28,058 nt of DNA, taken from JAZDOK01 sp043798715 (GTDB taxonomy: Bacteria; Vulcanimicrobiota; JAZDOK01). The DNA is taken from positions 1-28,058 of the forward strand of contig JAZDOK010000017.1 of the NCBI GenBank assembly GCA_043798715.1. Reading direction: 5' to 3'. Shown here piece after piece: positions 23,448 through 28,058 of the stretch. How positions within the stretch are numbered: position 1 is the stretch's first letter; each line of letters begins with the position of its first letter. The notes under the pieces were generated by a model that did no database searches, had not been told where the DNA came from, and saw only the letters and a list, made by a program, of their open reading frames with translations. The position numbers and the translations under genes are program-made.

Positions 23448-25466
23448 TTATTTCCTCTCACCGGTTGCAGGCTTGGCTTTGACTGTAAACACATCATTTG
23501 CGAAACCTGCAAGCTCAATATAACTGCCTTTGCAGGCATACACTTCTTCTGTATCGACTGCGCTGTCATAGGTCGGTGTTCCATCCGGAGAGAAGATAAT
23601 TATTCTTCCGTTTTTGGGTTTCGCAAATGATAAAACCATCCCTTCATATGCTTTCAGCCACTCGTTATAGCCATCGCCTCCGATTTTTACGGAATTATCG
23701 CCTGCTTTTAACGCGCTTGCGCTCTCAGCGGGACTGAATAATAAATCCGAAATCCAGGCCCCGGTCGAGCCATTCTTATCAAGCAAGGTGAGTTCTGTCT
23801 GGTCGCGGATGGCATCAAATGGCATCCCAGCGAATTCAGGAGTTTCGATTTTTTTCATCCCCAGAAAATACACGTATCCCGGCAGATCTTTGTAAAGGAA
23901 AGACTTTGAAATATGTAGTTCCGTGCCGGCAATCGCTTCGGAAGGATCAACGTTGCGCCGCAGCCACAGCCTGGCGTCCATGTTAACCTTAAGGCGCTTC
24001 GGTTTTTCGATCGCTTTGACTTTTTGCAGCCGGATAGAGTCGACATTAAACATCGCCGGGCTGCTCACAAAATAGTCTTCTCCCCCTATAGAGACAAAAT
24101 AGAAACGGCTGCCTTCGGTATTGTAATAATAGCCTTTATTATAGACGAGGGTGGTTGATGGTGTTTTTTTCGCGCCGTTAAGCTTATACAAAACAACGTC
24201 GTTTTTTTTCGTATTGAACACTGCCTGGCAAAGTTGATCCTCGTTGGCATAATAACCGCTGAACGAAGCGCAATCCGGCGGCAATTTTTGCGCCTCTACC
24301 GGTATCGACACGGTTTTTTCTTCTTTTTGAATCAGCTTTTTTTCAACAAGCACCGCGTCCAATATATCCAGCGCTATTTTCAGCGCACCGCTTCCAGGTC
24401 CGGAACCGATGACGGCAACAGATATTCTTTTCTCCGGAACCGTAAAAAGCATTGAAGAGTAATCTCCGGTTCCACCGGTTTTGCCCAGTACCTGAATTCC
24501 AGCCGCTTCATACCTCGGAAAACCCGTAAAATCCCAGCCAAGCCCAAATGGGGATCCCGGGTTTCGCAGTTTGCCCCGGAACGCCGACGGCTGTCCTTTT
24601 TTCATCTCTTCAAGAGACTGTTTCGTTAAAAGTATATTTTCCGCTGAAAAAGTATCCGCAAAAAGGCACAGGTCCTCGGGGGTTGACGACAGCCCGCCAG
24701 CGCCTAAAATCGAGAGGATTTCCGGCGGATGAATTTTAGCGGTTTCAGGGTCATAATATAAGGCGATGACTTTACCTTTGATTTCACCGACGCCCAGGCC
24801 GGTATTTTTCAAACCCAGCGGAGTAAATATTCTTTCGTTTAGAAATTCGATGTATTTTTTCCCGCTTACGCGCTCGACGATCGCTTCGGCCAGGGTAAAA
24901 CCGTCATTGCAATACACTGCCATTGCTCCCGGGTCATGCTTTAGATGCGCACGGGCTAAAGTACTGATTGTTTCCTGCAGCATCTTGTCATTATACGTAT
25001 AGCCGAATGCGTTTGAACCCTCAGTGCCCGGGATGCCCGAAGCGTGGTTTAAAAGCATTCTTACGGTAATTTTTTTATATCTTTCGTCCGCCATCTTAAA
25101 TTCCGGAAGATAGTCCGTGACCGGCTTGTCAAGCGAGACCTTGCCATCATCAACAAGCAGCATTATTGCGGTTGCCACGTACATCTTGCTGATGGAACCC
25201 ATATTGAATAGGGTGTTTTTGTCGACAGGAATGCTCTTCTCCCTGTTTGCCATTCCAAAACCTTCGGCATAAACAATCTTGCCGTCAACCATTATGGCGG
25301 CGGTGGCACTTGCGCATTTGCCGCTGTTTATAGCCTGCCAAATCTCACTGCGGGCGGTGGTGATGGCGCTCTCGTATGGATTTTGCGTACTCGCCTCGCC
25401 GAAGGCGAGTGCGGTAACCAGCATGCAGCAGAGGAAAATTGCGGCGATAAGTTTGGCTTTTGACAT
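23448..25466 (-). CDS. Secreted serine hydrolase, beta-lactamase/PBP4* family
   Basis: The 672-residue protein (ATG 25466, AAGGAG upstream) has a signal peptide (hydrophobic to about residue 22) and a class C beta-lactamase-type domain: SxxK as S91-ISK94, YxN as Y185-CN187, and KTG at 329-331. Residues beyond about 400 form an extra C-terminal region without recognised motifs. Family members include D-amino-acid peptidases, esterases and penicillin-binding proteins; beta-lactam resistance should not be assumed. The gene is bordered by a MITE and by toxin-antitoxin-type genes, and its base composition looks lower in G+C than the core genes. Confidence 0.85.
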   Translation of the reverse strand: MSKAKLIAAIFLCCMLVTALAFGEASTQNPYESAITTARSEIWQAINSGKCASATAAIMVDGKIVYAEGFGMANREKSIPVDKNTLFNMGSISKMYVATAIMLLVDDGKVSLDKPVTDYLPEFKMADERYKKITVRMLLNHASGIPGTEGSNAFGYTYNDKMLQETISTLARAHLKHDPGAMAVYCNDGFTLAEAIVERVSGKKYIEFLNERIFTPLGLKNTGLGVGEIKGKVIALYYDPETAKIHPPEILSILGAGGLSSTPEDLCLFADTFSAENILLTKQSLEEMKKGQPSAFRGKLRNPGSPFGLGWDFTGFPRYEAAGIQVLGKTGGTGDYSSMLFTVPEKRISVAVIGSGPGSGALKIALDILDAVLVEKKLIQKEEKTVSIPVEAQKLPPDCASFSGYYANEDQLCQAVFNTKKNDVVLYKLNGAKKTPSTTLVYNKGYYYNTEGSRFYFVSIGGEDYFVSSPAMFNVDSIRLQKVKAIEKPKRLKVNMDARLWLRRNVDPSEAIAGTELHISKSFLYKDLPGYVYFLGMKKIETPEFAGMPFDAIRDQTELTLLDKNGSTGAWISDLLFSPAESASALKAGDNSVKIGGDGYNEWLKAYEGMVLSFAKPKNGRIIIFSPDGTPTYDSAVDTEEVYACKGSYIELAGFANDVFTVKAKPATGERK

Positions 25467-25555
25467 TGTTTTCTCCTTCGTTTTCACTTAGCTTAAGCTA
25501 TTTATGTTTCATGCCAAATGCTAAATGTCCTGCTGTCCCTATTTTGACGCGGTCA

Positions 25556-26005
25556 CTAAGGAAGGTGCTCTATATCTTCCAAATCCTTATGTCTGCCTGC
25601 CGCCCGCTTATTTGATTTCAGATCAGAAAGCGAGATGAAGTTCACAGGGATATTGTCAATTTCCACTATTTCCCGATGCGGGTAACATTCATCAAACTCG
25701 ATGCCGGACGCTCCTGTTATCACTTCAATCCGAACCGGGGGAACGCCCATTCGGATTATCTTGTCTTTTTCAGTAAAGAGCCGTTTGGTTGTTTCCTGTT
25801 CCGGCATTCCAAAAGCCTGGAGCGCCTCCGCCGTCCTTTCGGCATTGGTCTCGTTGACCGCGATCCAGATATCCATGTCGCCGGTCGCACGGGGATAACC
25901 GTGGTACCCCACGGCATATCCGCCAACCACGAGGTACTTAACGCCGTGTGAGTTCAGCAGTTTCAAGCAATCTTTGAAGTCCGGATGAAGTTCGATGGAT
26001 GCCAT
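25556..26005 (-). CDS. Nucleotidyltransferase-fold protein (MNT-like)
   Basis: The 149-residue protein has the minimal nucleotidyltransferase signature: GVKYLVVGGYAVGYHGYPRATGDMDIWI, with GG at 28-29 and D43-x-D45, and a later acidic/structural part (VRIEVITGASGIEF). The end LSDLKSNKRAAGRHKDLEDIEHL is typical of this group. Related proteins occur in toxin-antitoxin-like and antibiotic-adenylyltransferase-like loci; the substrate here is unknown. Its first 68 nt overlap the upstream small gene in another frame. A second, deleted copy lies at 27030-27107. Confidence 0.8.
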   Translation of the reverse strand: MASIELHPDFKDCLKLLNSHGVKYLVVGGYAVGYHGYPRATGDMDIWIAVNETNAERTAEALQAFGMPEQETTKRLFTEKDKIIRMGVPPVRIEVITGASGIEFDECYPHREIVEIDNIPVNFISLSDLKSNKRAAGRHKDLEDIEHLP

Positions 26006-26147
26006 AGACCATCCTCCGATTGTACTCTATTGCGTTCAGGCGATCGGCTTTCGTCCGAGATAGCCAATATTGCTTTTCTTCACTGTCATCACCCAGATGC
26101 GTTACAGTTACTACTTTCTTGTCCAGGCGGGGAAGTTCGTTTCCCAT
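25938..26147 (-). CDS. Conserved small protein paired with the nucleotidyltransferase
   Basis: The product of about 69 residues reads MGNELPRLDKKVVTVT-, then a segment EEKQYWLSRTKADRLNAIEYNRR and GLQRLLETAEL. I recall similar small proteins (VTxLxDxSxEKxYWLxxTPxERL type) directly before such nucleotidyltransferases, possibly as antitoxin or partner; this is from memory. ATG 26147 is chosen over a TTG at 26156; the ribosome binding site is weak (AAGAG). Its last 68 nt lie within the nucleotidyltransferase gene in another frame. A near-identical copy is at 27016-27249. Confidence 0.65.
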   Translation of the reverse strand: MGNELPRLDKKVVTVTHLGDDSEEKQYWLSRTKADRLNAIEYNRRMVYGIHRTSSGLQRLLETAELTRR

Positions 26148-26218
26148 CAAACTCAACTCTTTCGGTAAGGAAGCTTATTCATGCGGCATATTTCGACGTG
26201 AAGGGAGCCGGTCCCTTT

Positions 26219-26295
26219 TTAAACGGCGCTTGGGAGGCAGAAGGGACAGGGTTCGCCTTTCTCCTTGAGAGCCCCGCAAAGCGGGCAGGCGAGCC
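26219..26295 (-). pseudogene. Duplicated 3' end of the DUF721 gene
   Basis: In the minus strand this encodes LACPLCGALKEKGEPCPFC followed by LPSAV and a stop, the same C-terminus as the gene at 27322. The rest of that gene is absent upstream, where the sequence changes abruptly at 26296. Confidence 0.75.
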
Positions 26296-26391
26296 CCGCC
26301 ATCGGCGGGACAACGCCTTTCTTAGGAGGACACCCCATCCTGGGTTCTGAGTTCTTTTAAACAAACAAAGAGGACAAATTTCCAGAAACAC

Positions 26392-26420
26392 TTGATTTTG
26401 TATCTTATTTGGGATACAAT
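26392..26420 (+). promoter_or_regulatory. Promoter of dinJ-yafQ
   Basis: TTGATT (26392-26397), a 17-nt spacer and TACAAT (26415-26420) end 18 nt before the dinJ ATG. Confidence 0.75.
26398..26419. promoter_or_regulatory. Probable DinJ operator
   Basis: TTGTATC and GATACAA form a perfect 7-bp inverted repeat with an 8-nt centre. It covers the spacer and -10 box, as expected for autoregulation by an antitoxin or its toxin complex. Confidence 0.6.
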
Positions 26421-26438
26421 AGAGAAGGAGGTGCAGGG

Positions 26439-26699
26439 ATGAGAAGATCAGCAATGATTCGTGCCAGGACCGATCCTGACCTGAAGTCCAGGGTCGAGGA
26501 AATCTTTGAAAAACTTGGGCTTACCACTACGGAGGCTATCAACTTGTTTTTTAGGCAGATCGCCATTCGTAGAGGCCTGCCTTTTGACGTCGTTTTGCCT
26601 GCCTCTACCACGAGAAAAACTTTTAGAGACACTGATAGCGGGAAAAACCTGGTTCACTGCCATGATGCCGATGAGATGTTCAATAAGCTGGGGCTCTGA
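26439..26699 (+). CDS. dinJ: RelB/DinJ-family antitoxin
   Basis: The 86-residue protein begins MRRSAMIRARTDPDLKSRVEEIFEKLGLTTTEAINLFF, the ribbon-helix-helix DNA-binding part of DinJ/RelB. Its C-terminal half (from about 45) would wrap the toxin. The ATG at 26439 has GGAGGTG 5 nt upstream. The stop overlaps the yafQ ATG by 1 nt. It neutralises YafQ and probably represses its own promoter through the inverted repeat at 26398-26419. Confidence 0.9.
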   Translation: MRRSAMIRARTDPDLKSRVEEIFEKLGLTTTEAINLFFRQIAIRRGLPFDVVLPASTTRKTFRDTDSGKNLVHCHDADEMFNKLGL

Positions 26700-26968
26700 T
26701 GCTGAAGCCTTCTTATGCCAGGCAATTTGAAAAAGACCTGAAGAAGCTGCTGAAATCCGGCAAAAGCGGGCAAAAAATAAAGAAGCTCATGCTCAAGCTC
26801 ATCAACCAGGAGAAACTGGAAGAGCGTCACCGGGCTCACCAGTTGAAAGGGGAATTCAAAAACAGACATGAGTGCCATATCGAGCCCGACTGGCTTTTGA
26901 TCTACAAGCTCGAAGAAGATCGGATTATCTTCGAGCTGACCGGCTCTCATTCTGAATTGTTTCGCTAA
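26699..26968 (+). CDS. yafQ: YafQ-family mRNA interferase toxin
   Basis: The 89-residue protein has the YafQ pattern: a basic N-terminal helix region (RQFEKDLKKLLKSGK), AHQLKGEFKNRHECHIEPDWLLIY and TGSHSELF. Residues at the positions of the E. coli YafQ active site are present: His 47, His 60, Asp 64, Trp 65, His 84 and Phe 88. Such toxins cleave mRNA in the ribosomal A site. It is translated by coupling to dinJ. The catalytic set is complete, so the module looks functional. It lies between two copies of a duplicated segment. Confidence 0.9.
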   Translation: MLKPSYARQFEKDLKKLLKSGKSGQKIKKLMLKLINQEKLEERHRAHQLKGEFKNRHECHIEPDWLLIYKLEEDRIIFELTGSHSELFR

Positions 26969-27015
26969 AAATCTTCAAGCTTGTCGGGGCTAAGCCCAAA
27001 GTGTTGGCGCGGTCG

Positions 27016-27249
27016 CTAAGGAAGGTGTTCTATGTCTTCCAAATCCTGTAAGAGTTCAGCAGTTTCAAGCAATCTTTGAAGTCCGGATGAAGTTCGATGG
27101 ATGCCATAGACCATCCTCCGATTGTATTCTATTGCGTTCAGGCGGTCGGCTTTCGTCCGTGACAGCCAATATTGCTTTTCTTCACTGTCATCACCCAGAG
27201 GCGTTACAGTTACTACTTTTTTGTCCAGGCAGGGAAGTTCGTTTTCCAT
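27016..27249 (-). CDS. Second copy of the small protein, fused out of frame to a nucleotidyltransferase tail
   Basis: The product of about 77 residues is nearly identical to the small protein at 25938-26147 up to LQRLLETAEL. It then continues LQDLEDIEHLP, the last residues of the nucleotidyltransferase in copy A. The fusion was created by the internal deletion of the nucleotidyltransferase gene. Whether it is expressed or functional is unknown; loss of its partner suggests decay. ATG 27249 is used by analogy with copy A. Confidence 0.55.
   Translation of the reverse strand: MENELPCLDKKVVTVTPLGDDSEEKQYWLSRTKADRLNAIEYNRRMVYGIHRTSSGLQRLLETAELLQDLEDIEHLP
27030..27107 (-). pseudogene. Deleted nucleotidyltransferase copy
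   Basis: The first 18 codons match the intact gene (MASIELHPDFKDCLKLLN); after the deletion the frame runs S-Y-R-I-W-K-T to a stop. The catalytic GG and DxD parts are missing. Confidence 0.8.
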
Positions 27250-27321
27250 CAAACTCAACTCTTTAAGTAAGGAAGCTTATTCATGCAGCATGTTTCGACA
27301 TGAAATGAGCCAGAACCTTTA

Positions 27322-27789
27322 TTAAACGGTCCCCGGGAGGCAGAAGGGACAGGGTTCGCCTTTCTCTTTGAGAGCCCCGCAAAGCGGGCAGGCGAGCCAG
27401 CCGCGGTCAAGTTTCCACTGGCGGAGGCGTGCGTCTAGAAGCAGGAAATTCCTGAAGGAAGAGCGAGGCGGCTCGGGGAGGGGAGAGCAGATCTCCTGGA
27501 TCTTTTCCAGGACCTCCGCGGGAAGTGCCACGTTCTTTAAGTCTTCTTCCTTTTCCTCGGGAATGTCATCCTCCCAGGTCTTTCCGGAAGCTGAAAACCG
27601 TACATCCTCTATAATCCCTCCCCCGACTTCCTCCCTTATTTTCCTCATGATCTCAGCCTTAAGAAATGTAAGCTCCGTCGTCCAGGAGGAAGTCCTGGTG
27701 GCCACGAAGAGAGTTTTTCCGCGAACCCGTTCGGCCCGGGCATTCCTGGCGATTCTCTCGCCGGCGATTTTGGGCCAGAGAAAAAGTAT
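27322..27789 (-). pseudogene. DUF721 (DciA-like) protein with C-terminal Cys4 motif, 5' end damaged
   Basis: Reading frame 27789-27322 encodes LWPKIAGERIARNARAERV, KTLFVATRTSSWTTELTFLK and IMRKI, a DUF721/DciA-type domain. A linker follows, then a C-terminal CPLC-x9-CPFC zinc-ribbon-like motif. A TGA lies immediately before (27790-27792) and there is no start codon until GTGs well inside the domain; the usual N-terminal ~25 residues are not found in any frame. This suggests a frameshift at the T run near 27780-27788 or a truncation. DciA-type proteins load the replicative helicase, but this Cys4-tailed form may differ. Translation from an internal GTG (27705) would lose half the domain. Confidence 0.6.
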
Positions 27790-28058
27790 TCATAAAAAAC
27801 AGAGGAATCTCTTGCCCGAAAATTGACATCCTCATCACGGGGAAGGCCAAAAAAGGAAAATAAATAGGCGTTGTTGTACCTATTTAGGGCGAGCAGCCGG
27901 GGATTATAAAACACTATATTTCAACAGGCTGTCCGAAAATAGAAATTGAATAATTTATGCCAGTCACGAATTCCCTGAAAAAAACAAGCGTCTCCTTTAT
28001 CCTTCTCGCTTCGTTTCCGTTCGTGGTGAGCCCTGAGCCGTGAGTCGGTCGAACGGCC
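27790..28058. other. Gene-free right end with a palindrome
   Basis: I see no supported gene in 27793-28058. CCGTTCG (28017-28023) and CGAACGG (28050-28056) form an inverted repeat around gtggtgagccctgag, resembling the dispersed gttcgtggtgagc palindromes common in many bacterial genomes. The element may continue past the window edge. Confidence 0.5.

Larger units (their letters stand above)
25543..26295. repeat. Segmental duplication, copy A (full length)
   Basis: This stretch corresponds to 27004-27398 with high identity, except that copy B lacks about 360 nt of the nucleotidyltransferase gene. It includes the small gene, the nucleotidyltransferase gene and the last ~75 nt of the DUF721 gene (stop at 26219-26221). 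Confidence 0.85.
27004..27398. repeat. Segmental duplication, copy B (with internal deletion)
   Basis: It matches copy A at 25543-26295 on both sides of a deletion placed at about 27046-27054. The right part ends inside the DUF721 gene, which continues only here. Copy B may therefore sit at the ancestral site. Confidence 0.85.

Overview
The window looks like a chromosomal segment of an anaerobic diderm (outer-membrane) bacterium. Evidence for this: a prepilin-type protein, a phosphoheptose isomerase (GmhA), a lipoprotein MsrB-MsrA, tungstate uptake with molybdopterin maturation genes, and an oxygen-sensitive double-cubane iron-sulfur protein with its activase. The SRP RNA is the long form with an Alu domain, which is not typical of most Proteobacteria. 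All five tRNA genes encode their CCA end. I cannot assign a phylum from sequence alone.

Layout. (1) 1-2113: a large pseudopilin-like protein, entering from outside the window, with SGG and hendecad repeats, ended by an intrinsic terminator; a short remnant of a second prepilin N-terminus follows. (2) 2250-3498, minus: rplJ-rplL as an isolated bicistron with its own promoter, an L10-type leader and an attenuator hairpin. (3) 3623-7065, plus: tupA-tupB-tupC-moeA, tungstate import joined to metal insertion into molybdopterin. (4) 13510-7202, minus: a collinear set of double-cubane protein, its activase, an aldehyde dehydrogenase, a P5C dehydrogenase and lipoprotein msrBA. (5) 13774-15552, plus: a divergent ALDH7-type dehydrogenase preceded by its own promoter, a long leader and a strong terminator placed immediately before the ribosome binding site, which suggests attenuation or a riboswitch of unknown ligand. 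(6) 15797-18066, plus: mogA, gmhA and a GT4 glycosyltransferase. (7) 20345-18087, minus: glyS and a rhomboid-TPR protease. (8) 20521-23171, plus: tRNA-Ser, tRNA-Arg(ACG), tRNA-Arg(CCG), tadA, two tRNA-Ser, SRP RNA, an M23 peptidase and a small membrane protein.

(9) 23180-28058 is an accessory region: a MITE-like element with 24-bp perfect inverted repeats, a serine beta-lactamase-like hydrolase, an overlapping small-protein/nucleotidyltransferase pair, a dinJ-yafQ toxin-antitoxin module, a decayed second copy of the small-protein/nucleotidyltransferase locus, and a 5'-damaged DUF721 gene. The dinJ-yafQ module sits between two copies of one diverged segment.

Points most worth following up: the orphan attenuated leader of the ALDH7 gene; the tadA gene embedded in a tRNA cluster beside its own substrate tRNA-Arg(ACG), with its stop codon inside the next tRNA; the pseudopilin fused to glycine-rich and hendecad-repeat domains; and the duplication around the toxin-antitoxin module.
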